Below, in pieces: positions 1-10,228 of a stretch of 37,104 nt of DNA. A model generated the notes under the pieces. It had not been told where the DNA came from and did not search any database. It saw only the letters and a program-made list of their open reading frames with translations. Source of the stretch: a bacterium (GTDB lineage: Bacteria; Patescibacteriota; Minisyncoccia; UBA6257; 02-FULL-45-10c); the NCBI GenBank assembly GCA_021786945.1, contig JAJYMK010000003.1, positions 1-37,104 of the forward strand. The letters run 5' to 3'. Made by a program: the position numbers and the translations under genes. The first letter of the stretch is position 1. Each line of letters begins with the position of its first letter.

Positions 1-387
1 AAAAAATGGGGTATTTTATTTATTGAAGTGCCTAATTTTTTTTCGGTAGATACATTATTTGATTTTGAAATTAAAAAAAGAGTTTTTAGTGTACCTTATC
101 ACCTATCTTTATTTTCTCCCAGAGGTTTAAAGCAGTTGATTAATTCAGTGGGATTTAAAATCATTGAACAACGATTTTATTTTTCTTCAGTTATTGGTTG
201 CAAGATAAAAAAAATTTTGAATGTATTAAAACCTTATTTTGAATTAAGAACCAAAGAAATGGATATTAAAAAAAACAGTCAAATTTTAAACAGGTCTTTT
301 CCGCGATCTTTTTATAAAAAAATTATTTCTTATATATTGCCCGGGAGTAATATGATGATTGTTTGTAAAAAAGATAAAATTAATTAG
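1..387 (+). CDS. SAM-dependent methyltransferase, C-terminal part (5' truncated by window edge)
   Basis: Frame is open from base 1 (KKWGILFIEVPNFFSVDTLF...YHLSLFSPRGLKQLINSVGFKI), typical of the C-terminal part of class I methyltransferases; ends TAG at 385-387. Confidence 0.65.
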   Translation, partial: KKWGILFIEVPNFFSVDTLFDFEIKKRVFSVPYHLSLFSPRGLKQLINSVGFKIIEQRFYFSSVIGCKIKKILNVLKPYFELRTKEMDIKKNSQILNRSFPRSFYKKIISYILPGSNMMIVCKKDKIN

Positions 388-411
388 TTGGAATATTTAA
401 ACAATATAAAC

Positions 412-1056
412 ATGAAAAATTTTAATTTAGTAGAAATGTATAAAAAACATCACGAAATTAATCATAGATCGGGTTTTTCTTTGCTTGAAAAAGAACGGGG
501 TAGTTTATTAGTCAAATTAGTTGGTCAGAATAAAAACATTTTAGATATTGGTTGCAGAGATGGCGTGCTTACAAAGTACTTCGCAAAAAATAATAACGTC
601 TTAGGTGTAGATGTTGATGACAATGCATTGAGATTGGCAAATAAAACTTTAGGAATTCAAACAATTCAAATGGATTTGAACGGAGACTGGACGGAATTAA
701 ATTATAAAAAATTTGATATCATAGTAGCAGGAGAAATTTTAGAGCATCTTTATTATCCGGATAAAGTATTGGAAAAAATTAAGAATCATTTGGTTTTGGG
801 GGGTATGTTTATTGGTTCCGTTCCGAATGCTTTTAGTTTAAAAAATAGGCTGAGATATTTATTCGGCCAAAAGAAAAATACACCACTAGAAGATCCGACG
901 CATATAAATCAGTTTTCCTATAAAAATATTAAAAATTTAATGGATGAATATTTTAGGGACATGAAGATTGTTGGGTTGGGAAGAGCTGGGTTTTTGGCTA
1001 AAATCTTTCCAAATTTATTTGCGTTTGATTTGTTTTTTATTTGCAGATATGAATAA
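412..1056 (+). CDS. class I SAM-dependent methyltransferase
   Basis: NILDIGCRDGVLTKYFAKNNNVLGVDVD (motif I) and FDIIVAGEILEHLYYPDKVLEKIKNHLVLGGMFIGSVPN. ATG at 412 preferred over the TTG at 388 in the ORF track. Confidence 0.85.
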   Translation: MKNFNLVEMYKKHHEINHRSGFSLLEKERGSLLVKLVGQNKNILDIGCRDGVLTKYFAKNNNVLGVDVDDNALRLANKTLGIQTIQMDLNGDWTELNYKKFDIIVAGEILEHLYYPDKVLEKIKNHLVLGGMFIGSVPNAFSLKNRLRYLFGQKKNTPLEDPTHINQFSYKNIKNLMDEYFRDMKIVGLGRAGFLAKIFPNLFAFDLFFICRYE

Positions 1057-2134
1057 TTCTAATAAAAAAGTTTGTTTTTTAATTAATAGTTTAGGATTTG
1101 GTGGGGCAGAAAGGGTCTTTGTCGACGATGCGAATAGTTTTTTTGAACAAGGAATTGAAATTTTTTTTATTATTTTGTATGGAGAGTCAGAAGCTAACCC
1201 TTTAGTTAAACAATTAAAAATTCCCCTACAAAACATCATTTTTTTAAAAGCTAGAAATAGATACGATGTTAATATTTTTAAAAAATTATTTTTCTTTTTG
1301 AAAGAAAAAAATAGATTGTGTCTGTATTCAACTCTGAATGATGCTAATTTTGTTTCTCGATGTATCTCTATTTTTTTTCCAAAAATATTTTTAGTTATAA
1401 GAGAAGCTAATACAGCAGAAAATAGAAGTTATTTGCATAAATTTTTTGATATATTAATGAATTTTAGAGCAAATACCTTAGTGGCTGTTTCAAAAAGTGT
1501 TAAAGACTCTTTTTTATCTTATCAGCCTTGGAATAAATCAAAAACTATCGTTGTTTATAATGGCGTTGATATCCCAGACATTTTCAACAAAGAAAATAAC
1601 GAGACGGTGGTTTTGACTGTTGGTAGCCTTACTTTTAAAAAAAACCATAGTTTATTAATTGATATTTTTGAAAAAATAGCAAATGAATTTCCGGAAGTTA
1701 AATTACATATCGTGGGAGACGGTATTTTGAAAGATGAGTTGTCTGATATTATTTTGTTTAAAAAATTACAAAATAGGATTTTTTTATTGGGAAAAAAGAA
1801 AAAAGAGGAAGTTTTTGAAGAATACAAAAAAGCTAGTATTTTTGTATTGTCTTCAAGTTGGGAGGGCTGTCCAAATGTTTTATTAGAAGCGATGTCGTTT
1901 GGGTTGCCAAGTATTGCTATGGGAGTTGGGGCAGTTCCGGAAATAATCGAAAATAAAGTATCTGGATTTATCGTGCCTAGAAATAATCCGTTTCTGATGG
2001 CAGAATATATAAAAGAATTATTAAGATCTAAGAATCTGCAAGAAGAAATGAAAAAAAAATCTCAAGCAAGGATAATTGATAAGTTTTCTAGAGACAAACA
2101 CCTTTCCGAATTAAAAAAATATTTATTAAATTAA
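1049..2134 (+). CDS. glycosyltransferase family 4-like
   Basis: MNNSNKKVCFLINSLGFGGAERVFVD N-terminus; VYNGVD, VLTVGSLTFKKNHSLLIDIF, SSSWEGCPNVLLEAMSFGLPSIAMGVGAVPEII. In-frame start at 1049 overlaps the previous stop (ATGAATAA). Confidence 0.88.
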   Translation: MNNSNKKVCFLINSLGFGGAERVFVDDANSFFEQGIEIFFIILYGESEANPLVKQLKIPLQNIIFLKARNRYDVNIFKKLFFFLKEKNRLCLYSTLNDANFVSRCISIFFPKIFLVIREANTAENRSYLHKFFDILMNFRANTLVAVSKSVKDSFLSYQPWNKSKTIVVYNGVDIPDIFNKENNETVVLTVGSLTFKKNHSLLIDIFEKIANEFPEVKLHIVGDGILKDELSDIILFKKLQNRIFLLGKKKKEEVFEEYKKASIFVLSSSWEGCPNVLLEAMSFGLPSIAMGVGAVPEIIENKVSGFIVPRNNPFLMAEYIKELLRSKNLQEEMKKKSQARIIDKFSRDKHLSELKKYLLN

Positions 2135-2135
2135 T

Positions 2136-2951
2136 ATGAAAAAAATAATCAATGAAGATGTTAGATTTGCTTTTGGAAGGAATTGGAGTGCTTATTTAAA
2201 AAATAATCTAATTTCCGAAGCAATTGAAATAAGTAAAGGGGGTTTAGAGGAATTTTTAGGTAAAAATCCTTTGCAAAATAAAACTTTTTTAGACTTTGGT
2301 TGTGGCAGTGGCATTCATTCTTTGGCAGCTCTGCAACTTGGCGCAAAAAAAGTGGTAAGCATTGATTTTGACGGAGATTCTGTTAAATGCTGTAAAAAAA
2401 TAAAAGAGGAAAGAGGCGATGGATATGATTGGGATATTTTACAGGGCTCTCTTATTGACGATAATTTTGTTAAAAGCCTCGGGCATTTTGATGTTGTTTA
2501 TTGTTGGGGAGTAGCTCATCATACCGGAGATATGAATAAGGCATTATATAATTTAAAGGAGCTAACTTCTGAAAACGGAGAATTGTTTGTAGCGATTTAT
2601 AATAAGGTTGAGGGAATGCGGGGTTCAAAATATTGGTGGAATATAAAAAGATTTTATAATAAATCTAGTTTTTTTATCAAAAAAATAATGGAATTATTTT
2701 ATATCTTTATTAATTTTTTGAAATTAGTTTTACGTTTTAAAAATCCATTTAGAGTCATGAATGAATATAAAAAGAAGAGAGGGATGAATTGGAGAACCGA
2801 TTTGATCGATTGGCTTGGTGGGTTTCCTTATGAATACGCCTCACCACAGGAAATTTTTAAAATTTATCACGACAAATATGGTATGGAATTAAAAAATATA
2901 AAAACAACAAATTATATTGGATGTAATCAATTTTTATTTGTTAAAAAATAA
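2136..2951 (+). CDS. class I SAM-dependent methyltransferase
   Basis: KTFLDFGCGSGIHSLAALQLGAKKVVSIDFD; FDVVYCWGVAHHTGDMNKALYNLKELTSENGELFVAIYN. Confidence 0.87.
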   Translation: MKKIINEDVRFAFGRNWSAYLKNNLISEAIEISKGGLEEFLGKNPLQNKTFLDFGCGSGIHSLAALQLGAKKVVSIDFDGDSVKCCKKIKEERGDGYDWDILQGSLIDDNFVKSLGHFDVVYCWGVAHHTGDMNKALYNLKELTSENGELFVAIYNKVEGMRGSKYWWNIKRFYNKSSFFIKKIMELFYIFINFLKLVLRFKNPFRVMNEYKKKRGMNWRTDLIDWLGGFPYEYASPQEIFKIYHDKYGMELKNIKTTNYIGCNQFLFVKK

Positions 2952-2954
2952 ATT

Positions 2955-4778
2955 ATGTGTGGAATAGTTGGTTTTTCGTATAAAAACGAAGTTGATTTAA
3001 AAAAATCACTTCAAAAAATAGCTCATCGTGGTCCGGATAATTCCGGTTGTTATTTTGATGAGAATGTAAGTTTCGGTCACAATAGATTGTCTATCATAGA
3101 TTTATCTGATTTTGCAAATCAGCCGATGATAAGCAAGGATGGAGGTTCGGTTATTATTTTTAATGGAGAAATATATAATTTTAAAGATCTTAAAATGGAT
3201 TTGGAAAGATCCGGTGTAAAATTTAAGACCAATAGTGATACCGAGGTTATATTAAGGGGATATGAAAAGGAGGGGATCGGTTTTTTTTCTAAGATGAGGG
3301 GGATGTGGGCGTTTGCTATTTATGATAAAAAAGATAAAAAAATAATATTAAGCAGAGATTTGTTTGGCATCAAACCTCTTTATTATTCTATTGATTCAAA
3401 TAATCATTTTTTCTTTTCGTCTGAGATAAAAGGGATTAAAAATTTATTAAAATTGTCACCAAATAAAGAATTTTATTATCAGTATTTTAATTTTGGCTTT
3501 TTTGTTGCCCCGAATACTTGTTATAAAGAGGTCAAAAAAGTTGAACCAGGAGAGGTTTTGGTTTGGGATTTGATTGGTAAAAAGTTAAAATCACAAAAAA
3601 TTGATTTAATAGGAAATTATAGTAAAAATTTAGTTAATAATTTCGAAGATACTATTGATGTTTTAAATCAATCAATATTGGATTCGGTAAGGTCTCATTT
3701 TGTATCTGATGTTCCCGTTGGTATTTTATTTTCGGGCGGAAATGATTCTTCTTTGATCGCCGCTACCGCTAGCAAAATTGGCAAAAAGCCAACACTTTAT
3801 CATTTGGATATAAAAGGAAGTACTGATAGTTATTATGCTGATAAAATCGCAAATCATTTAGGGTTGGAATTAAAAAGTTATGAAATGAATAACCAGGTAC
3901 TGTCTGATCAGTATGATAAAATTTGGTCTATTTTAGACGAGCCAACTTCCGATATTTCGGTTATTCCGACTTCTCTTATTTATTCAACAATAAATAAAGA
4001 CACAAAGGTTGTTTTGAGTGGGGAGGGGGGTGATGAATATTTTGGCGGCTATTTACGACATAAAAATTTGATAGGATTGGATGGAATTAAAAAAGATAAT
4101 GGAATTTTAGAATTATTTAATTTTTTGGGTTCCGGACAATCTTTTTTTTCTTTGGAAGTATTAAATCCAATTATTAATAGATTGAGAAATGTTTCGTTGA
4201 ATAATTTTCAAAATGACTTAATTGGGTCTTATATGAAAGAAATAAAAAATATTGATTATCCTATTTTTTATAATGATACCAGGAGTTTTTTGTTCGAATT
4301 TTTTAATAAAAAAACTGACAAATTTGTTCCTAATAATTTATTTTTTGATCTTTTTTTGTATTTGCCAAGTAATTTAATGTATAAAAACGACATTTCTTCT
4401 ATGGCTAGCTCAATAGAGGCGAGAACTCCTTTTCTGGATAAGAATTTTTATAATAATGTTTTTTCTAAAATAAGGCCTGAATTTTTGCTTTCAAAAAAAT
4501 ATAATAATAAGATACTTATAAAAAAGGTTTTAGAAAGATATTTGCCAAAAGAATTGGTTTATCGAGATAAAAAAGGTTTCGGTTTTTCTTTTGATATTTA
4601 CGGAAATAAAAAAATTATTAATGATTCAATAGAGGCACTTAATTTTCATCAAAAAAATGCAGATATTTTTGGGTTGAATGAGGGGTTTATCGACTCAAAG
4701 AATGCTGAATTATTTTTAAAAAAATTTCCAAGATTTGTTTTTTCTCTTATTTCAAATTGGAAAATAACTCAAAAATAA
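2955..4778 (+). CDS. asnB: asparagine synthase (glutamine-hydrolysing) family amidotransferase
   Basis: MCGIVGFSYK N-terminal Cys; HRGPDNSG; GHNRLSIIDLS; FNGEIYN; SRDLFGIKPLYY; VGILFSGGNDSSLIAA PP-loop; SSMASSIEARTPFLD. Confidence 0.95.
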   Translation: MCGIVGFSYKNEVDLKKSLQKIAHRGPDNSGCYFDENVSFGHNRLSIIDLSDFANQPMISKDGGSVIIFNGEIYNFKDLKMDLERSGVKFKTNSDTEVILRGYEKEGIGFFSKMRGMWAFAIYDKKDKKIILSRDLFGIKPLYYSIDSNNHFFFSSEIKGIKNLLKLSPNKEFYYQYFNFGFFVAPNTCYKEVKKVEPGEVLVWDLIGKKLKSQKIDLIGNYSKNLVNNFEDTIDVLNQSILDSVRSHFVSDVPVGILFSGGNDSSLIAATASKIGKKPTLYHLDIKGSTDSYYADKIANHLGLELKSYEMNNQVLSDQYDKIWSILDEPTSDISVIPTSLIYSTINKDTKVVLSGEGGDEYFGGYLRHKNLIGLDGIKKDNGILELFNFLGSGQSFFSLEVLNPIINRLRNVSLNNFQNDLIGSYMKEIKNIDYPIFYNDTRSFLFEFFNKKTDKFVPNNLFFDLFLYLPSNLMYKNDISSMASSIEARTPFLDKNFYNNVFSKIRPEFLLSKKYNNKILIKKVLERYLPKELVYRDKKGFGFSFDIYGNKKIINDSIEALNFHQKNADIFGLNEGFIDSKNAELFLKKFPRFVFSLISNWKITQK

Positions 4779-4795
4779 TTTTTAAAGCTGATTAG

Positions 4796-5131
4796 AGAAG
4801 CTATTTACATAATATACGAGCAAAACAAATTTCTTTAATTTTAGATGTATTAAAAAATAAAAAAGAATTAAGAAATAATTTAAAATTAAATAAAAACTAT
4901 GGTACTCTTAGAAAGATATTATGGCCAATACCGCATGGTAATTATTCTTCAAATTTTGAAGAATTTATAAGATATGGAAAAGAGAAGTGAGTTGAGTTAT
5001 TTATTAGCTTCGGTTTTAAAATAGAAAAAATCATAAAGAGTCTGGTTGCTTCGAGATACGGTTTTGGTTTTGAGCGGCTGAGATATGTTTTAAAAGGTAT
5101 GTGATTTTCTTCGGTTTATATATTTATTTAA
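4796..5131 (+). pseudogene. 5'-truncated methyltransferase remnant with two in-frame TGA codons
   Basis: Single frame RSYLHNIRAKQISLILDVLKNKKELRNNLKLNKNYGTLRKILWPIPHGNYSSNFEEFIRYGKEK(TGA 4988)VELFISFGFKIEKIIKSLVASRYGFGFERLRYVLKGM(TGA 5102)FSSVYIFI(TAA); protein-like composition with no start codon or SAM-binding motif upstream. Confidence 0.6.
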
Positions 5132-5144
5132 AAAAGATTTGATT

Positions 5145-5894
5145 ATGAATAATATAAATTTTAAAAAACATAATATAGAGTGGACCAATGAAAAGATTAG
5201 TCGTTTTTGGGATTACTGTGCTTCTAATAAGGATCTCTTTGAAGATTCGGTTGCTAAACAGAACGGAGAAGGGATTGTAAAATTTGTAAAAAAATACATA
5301 AAAAAAGATGGTCGAAATTTAGATTATGGTTCGGGTCCGGGGTATTTATTAGACTACTTATTTCAAAACAATATTTCTTGTTTTGCGCTAGATTCTTCCC
5401 CTGATTCCTTAGAAAATATAAAAGAAAAATTTAAAAATAACCCACTTTTAAAGGATGTTATTTTATCAACTAGTATTCCAAACAAAGATATCAAAACAGA
5501 AAATTTTGATTTCGTGTTTTTTATTGAGACTATAGAACATGTTTCTCCGGAATTCCTTAAAAATACACTCGAAGAAATGAATAGGATAGTAAAGCCAGGC
5601 GGCTATATTTTAATTACTACCCCAAATAAAGAAAATTTAGAGAAAAAAAAAGTAATTTGTCCGGAGTGTGGTTGTATTTTTCATAGGGTGCAACACATGA
5701 ACTCTTTTTCTGTAGAGAAATTATCAAATCTTATGTCTAGCCATGGTTTCGAACGAGTTTTTTGTAAAGAAACTATTTTTACTACCGGGGGAATATTTAA
5801 TAAGGTTAAATATATAATAAATAATTTTATGGAGCAGATTAATTTTAAAAAAAAGTTTAAACCAAATCTAATTTATTTAGGAAGAAAAAAATAA
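5145..5894 (+). CDS. UbiG/Coq3-like SAM-dependent methyltransferase
   Basis: GRNLDYGSGPGYLLDYLFQNNISCFALDSS; FDFVFFIETIEHVSPEFLKNTLEEMNRIVKPGGYILITTPN. ATG at 5145 (MNNINFK) chosen; the track start at 5139 is also possible. Confidence 0.87.
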   Translation: MNNINFKKHNIEWTNEKISRFWDYCASNKDLFEDSVAKQNGEGIVKFVKKYIKKDGRNLDYGSGPGYLLDYLFQNNISCFALDSSPDSLENIKEKFKNNPLLKDVILSTSIPNKDIKTENFDFVFFIETIEHVSPEFLKNTLEEMNRIVKPGGYILITTPNKENLEKKKVICPECGCIFHRVQHMNSFSVEKLSNLMSSHGFERVFCKETIFTTGGIFNKVKYIINNFMEQINFKKKFKPNLIYLGRKK

Positions 5895-5964
5895 AAGATG
5901 GATATTTTGAATTAAAAAAATATTATGGAAAGCAAAAAATTTTAAAAAATGGTTACTTTTTTAA

Positions 5965-6188
5965 AAAGGTAAAGTTAATTATAAATGTCTTTGCAATATT
6001 TATAATCTTGCTGAGGATGTTGAAAAAAATATATACACGGAGCTTTTGTGGAGTGTGATATTTGGAGGGGTGGGGCCGCAGCGGTAATGGCTTTTATTAC
6101 AAATAAATATAAATCAGGAATGATGATTTGGCTTTTCGATTATTTTGAGGGGTTACCGAGATCTAATAATATAGATGGAAAGTGTTAA
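5965..6188 (+). pseudogene. TylF/macrocin O-methyltransferase-like remnant, frameshifted
   Basis: ...LCNIYNLAEDVEKNIYT in one frame, then GAFVECDIWRGGAAAVMAFITNKYKSGMMIWLFDYFEGLPRSNNIDGKC* in the next (6039-6188); VECxxWRGG and WLFDxFEGLP are TylF-family motifs. Confidence 0.6.
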
Positions 6189-6540
6189 TTGTACCCTTAG
6201 AAAATATAATACCCATTATTCTGAAATTTTTATTCATAAAAAAAATAATAAGGCCAGAGAAAATTGGGCTGATTTTATTAAAATATAACTTTCTTTTTTG
6301 TCTTACTTACCAAAAGCATGGTCATTGGAAGCACATTGAATGATCCAATGGCTACCATTATCGTATAGATCTACGAATAGATGATTGATAATATATATTG
6401 AGGAAAGAATGTTTTGAATATTAGTAGTGTAGTAATTATATAAAAAAATAGACAGTAAATACAGTTAATGTAAATTTTGTTGATTTGAGAAAAAATATTA
6501 TTTTTGTTCTATCTATATTTCTATTTTAGGTAAATAGTGC

Positions 6541-7809
6541 TTACCTAGATTTTTTAAACATTAGATAATAAGAAATAATTATATTGAAAATGTTACTTAT
6601 ACCCCTAGCCACAATTAAACCAATAATTCCAAATAAATTAATCATTAAAATCATTACAACAATAGAAATTGATGGACTTAGAATACTGAATATGTAGTTT
6701 TTTTCTTTTTCCATTGTTGCTGAAACATTTGTCATAGGAAGTATGTAGAGAGAAATCAGAGAAAGCATTAACATGTAAATTTGTGAGTATAATATTGAAG
6801 AATTATATTGTGGAAAAAAAAGATTATATATTGGTTTTGCTAATACAATATAAATTATTGTAATTGTTAATGATGCGATAAAAAAAATAAATGATTTTTT
6901 AATAAGGTGTACTTTGTCGTCTCCTTGACTATGAGAAGATAATTTAGGTAATGCTATAACTTGAACACTTTTTATTAAACCATAAACTCTGTCTGGAATA
7001 TTTGTAGCAAATGCATAAATAGCCAATTTGGTTGCGCCCAAATAATGAAAAACTAAAATATTGTCCAGTTGTAAAATGGCCGTGCTTATAAAGTTTGCTA
7101 AACTTAGATGTTTGCCATAAGAAATTGTTTCCGGATCTTCTAGGTTGTTTGGTTGATATTTTTTTATAACGATAGAATATGCGATTAAATTAGCTATAAA
7201 ATTTGAAATTAAATTTACAAAAATTAAAATAACAGGATTTTTTGTAATAGTTAGACTAACTATTAAAATTGGGTAGTAGGTGAAATTTAGTATTTGATAT
7301 GTATAAAAATACGATTCAAAATTCTTTTTTCCGTTTAAAAAAGCTAAAAAAGTATTAAAGGTATTAATGAGTGGTGTGAGGATACCAACTATTAGTATGC
7401 CTAGGGCTATTTGCCAATTATTATTTAAAAAATAATAAGTACTAATTCCGACCGAAACCAGAAAGGGGATCGTTCCGTACTTAAGTTGTATTAAAATTGA
7501 TTTTTTAAATGAGCCTTCTAGCCCTCTGGCAACAGCTTGGGTTATAGCCGTATTCATCCCCGTTAGTGTGAACGCCCCAATTATTGATCCAATAGATAAA
7601 ATAAATTGATAGGTTCCGTAGTTTTCTTTTGGTAGAAACCTTGAAAATGCTATATAAAGCAAAAAAGAAAAGATGGATACTACCACTGTATTTGAATTTA
7701 TCCAAAACGTGCTTTTGGCTAAATAAACCATATCGGTTTTGGTGTATTTTTCGGTCCAGCGCAGAAAATTATGTGTTTTAACCTTTATTCTTTCTATGTG
7801 TTTTCTCAT
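6541..7809 (-). CDS. polysaccharide flippase (Wzx/MVF-like transporter)
   Basis: 422 aa, many hydrophobic helices; LAKSTFWINSNTVVVSIFSFLLYIAFSRFLPKENYGTYQFILSIGSIIG is typical of oligosaccharide flippases. Confidence 0.85.
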   Translation of the reverse strand: MRKHIERIKVKTHNFLRWTEKYTKTDMVYLAKSTFWINSNTVVVSIFSFLLYIAFSRFLPKENYGTYQFILSIGSIIGAFTLTGMNTAITQAVARGLEGSFKKSILIQLKYGTIPFLVSVGISTYYFLNNNWQIALGILIVGILTPLINTFNTFLAFLNGKKNFESYFYTYQILNFTYYPILIVSLTITKNPVILIFVNLISNFIANLIAYSIVIKKYQPNNLEDPETISYGKHLSLANFISTAILQLDNILVFHYLGATKLAIYAFATNIPDRVYGLIKSVQVIALPKLSSHSQGDDKVHLIKKSFIFFIASLTITIIYIVLAKPIYNLFFPQYNSSILYSQIYMLMLSLISLYILPMTNVSATMEKEKNYIFSILSPSISIVVMILMINLFGIIGLIVARGISNIFNIIISYYLMFKKSR

Positions 7810-7882
7810 TTCAATTATTAAACTATTTTTGCCGTCTTAAAGTCATTTTGCCCGAGCCTTCTTTTAGTATATTATATAACGT

Positions 7883-10078
7883 ATGCAAACAAATACTTTC
7901 AAGAATATTTTGGTTTGGACCATAAGAATCGGTCTATTAATCGTGCCTTTTATTCCGCTTTACATAGCCGCTGGCTTATTTTTCCCGTTTATCACCGGTA
8001 AAGCTTTTCTTTTTAGGGGGATTGTAGAATTGGTTTTTGCAGCTTGGTTAATATTAATTGCTTTTTATAAGGAATTCAGGCCAAAGAAAAATAATTTGCT
8101 TTGTATAGCTATTTTTATTGCTGTTGTTACTTTAGCTACCGTTGTGGGCATAAATCCCCTCAGAAGTTTTTGGTCTAATTTCGAGAGGATGGAGGGGTTG
8201 GTTATGTATATTCATCTTTTTGCTTATTTCTTGGTTCTTGGGAATGTTTTCAAAAAGAAAGATTGGTTTTGGATGTTCAATGCTTTTATAGCTTCGGGTT
8301 TAATTGAGGGTTGCTACGGTGTTTTGCAGAAAATTGGTAAAATTGCATCTCCTCAGGGTGGAAACAGAATTGATGGAACAATAGGTAATCCGGCATATTT
8401 GGCGGCCTTTATGATGTTTGTCGCCGCTTTTTGTGTTTATTTGTTTTTGAAGACAAAGAATGTTTCTGGCCGAATATATTATGCCGCTTCGGGATTGTTT
8501 TCTTTGTTGATTATTTATTTTACGGCAACCCGTGGTCCGGTTTTGGGTATTTTTATTGCTTTGATTTTAGCGGGAGCGGGGTATTTATTTTTCAAGAAAA
8601 TTGAAACCGAAAACGATAAAAAAATTAAAAAAGCCTTGCTTTGGAGTTTGGTTGGTTTGGTTTTGGTGGCGGGACTGATTTATGGATTCAAAAATGTTGG
8701 ATTTATAAAAAATAATCCGACGCTTTCCAGGCTTACCAATTTATCTTTTAGCGATACAACAATTACTTCCAGGTTTAGTATTTGGCAGATGAGCTGGAAA
8801 GGATTTTTGGAAAAGCCGCTTTTGGGTTGGGGACCAGAAAATTATGTCGTAGTATTTTCAAAATACTATACTCCGGAAATGTGGAAACAGGAGCCTTGGT
8901 TTGATAGATCTCACAACATTGTTTTTGATTGGCTTATCAATGCGGGTATTTTGGGTTTATTGAGCTATTTGTCTATTTTCTTTTTTGCCAGTCGTGAACT
9001 TTACAAAAATTATCAGAACAAAAAAATATCTTTTGAGGAACTGATTTTGGTGCTTGGTCTTTTTGTAGCTTATTTCTTCCAGAATCTTTTTGTTTTCGAC
9101 AATATCGCTACTTATATTTCTTTCTTTGCCATATTGGCTTGGATTTATAGCGTGTCTACCGAAGAGGAGCGGGCGGTTTCGCAAAAAGAAAAGCCGGCTT
9201 TAGATATAAATTATTCGCCATTGGTTATCGCCGGAGTCGTTTTGTTGGGCTTTTTCTATGCCTATCAGATGAATATAAAGCCTTATTTTGCTAATTCTGA
9301 TTTAATGAATGCATTGATGTACGACAAGTATCCTACAACCGCTTTAGGTTATTACGAAAAAGCTTTTAATGAAAATACTTTTTTGGGTAGAGACGAAACA
9401 GTCGGCCAGTTTGTAACTTTTGCCGTTTCGGCTGTAAAAGATTCGACATTGTCTACCGACAAAAAACAGGAAATCGTTTCTTTAGCAGTAAAAGAGCTGG
9501 ATACGGCAAAAAGTCAAAATCCTTTGGATCCGAGGCCGTTTATGTATTCCAGTTTGTTCTACGAGAGTGTTGGCCAAATAGATAAAGCCATTGAAAATAT
9601 GCAGGAGGCCGTAAAAATTTCTCCGCACAAACAAGATATTGTTTTGAATTTAGCTAGGCTTTATTTGGGTCAGAATGATTTTGAAAAAGCTTTGCCGATT
9701 ATAGAAAAAACATTCAATGAAGACCAAACCAATCCGAATGCTAGAATTGATTTAGCCGCAGCTTATATTTTGATGGGCGATCAGGCTAAAGCCGACCAGC
9801 TTCTTATTGAAGGATTTGGAACTACGACTGTTACGGATGATATTTTATTAAAGAGTTATAGTATTGTTAAAAAGTACGACAGAATGTTGGATATTTGGAA
9901 AGAGTTGGTAAAACAAAATCCTAAAAATATAAATTTTTATAAAGGTTTAGCCGGCGCCTATCTTTTGAATGGTAGAGTCGATTTAGCCATCGAGTCTCTT
10001 CGTATGATTGTAACTATTGACCCATCAAGGTCCTCGGAGATTGAGCAGATAATCAATCAGATTCTTGGTAGTAAATAA
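7883..10078 (+). CDS. O-antigen ligase-like membrane protein with C-terminal TPR repeats
   Basis: Polytopic N-terminus, RFSIWQMSWKGFLEKPLLGWGPENYVVVFSKYY...WFDRSHNIVFDWLINAGILGLLSYL (WaaL-like motif), then TPR-like repeats (DKAIENMQEAVKISPHKQDIVLNLARLYLGQNDFEKAL). Confidence 0.88.
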   Translation: MQTNTFKNILVWTIRIGLLIVPFIPLYIAAGLFFPFITGKAFLFRGIVELVFAAWLILIAFYKEFRPKKNNLLCIAIFIAVVTLATVVGINPLRSFWSNFERMEGLVMYIHLFAYFLVLGNVFKKKDWFWMFNAFIASGLIEGCYGVLQKIGKIASPQGGNRIDGTIGNPAYLAAFMMFVAAFCVYLFLKTKNVSGRIYYAASGLFSLLIIYFTATRGPVLGIFIALILAGAGYLFFKKIETENDKKIKKALLWSLVGLVLVAGLIYGFKNVGFIKNNPTLSRLTNLSFSDTTITSRFSIWQMSWKGFLEKPLLGWGPENYVVVFSKYYTPEMWKQEPWFDRSHNIVFDWLINAGILGLLSYLSIFFFASRELYKNYQNKKISFEELILVLGLFVAYFFQNLFVFDNIATYISFFAILAWIYSVSTEEERAVSQKEKPALDINYSPLVIAGVVLLGFFYAYQMNIKPYFANSDLMNALMYDKYPTTALGYYEKAFNENTFLGRDETVGQFVTFAVSAVKDSTLSTDKKQEIVSLAVKELDTAKSQNPLDPRPFMYSSLFYESVGQIDKAIENMQEAVKISPHKQDIVLNLARLYLGQNDFEKALPIIEKTFNEDQTNPNARIDLAAAYILMGDQAKADQLLIEGFGTTTVTDDILLKSYSIVKKYDRMLDIWKELVKQNPKNINFYKGLAGAYLLNGRVDLAIESLRMIVTIDPSRSSEIEQIINQILGSK

Positions 10079-10110
10079 CTTTTATTCTTATATTTATTCT
10101 TCACTAAAAA

Positions 10111-10150
10111 TGTTTCCATTATTTCCGCTATAGCAAAATTTATGGAAACA
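10111..10150. repeat. 40-bp palindromic repeat, copy 1 (upstream of recG)
   Basis: TGTTTCCATTATTTCCGCTATAGCAAAATTTATGGAAACA; its reverse complement matches copy 2 at 37/40 positions. Confidence 0.9.
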
Positions 10151-10205
10151 TTTTTTTGTTTGGTTAAAAATATTTTTTACGCTTTTGAATTAAAGAATAT
10201 TCTGG

Positions 10206-10211
10206 TATAAT
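10206..10211 (+). promoter_or_regulatory. -10 element (TATAAT) for recG
   Basis: TATAAT at 10206-10211, ATG at 10229, implying a leader of roughly 10 nt. Confidence 0.5.
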
Positions 10212-10228
10212 ATATACAATTTAAACAA

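Noticed and set aside
968-1048. Track start of the first glycosyltransferase at 968
   Set aside because: Lies within the preceding methyltransferase frame; the MNNSNKKVCFLINSLGFGGAERV start at 1049 is the family-typical N-terminus.
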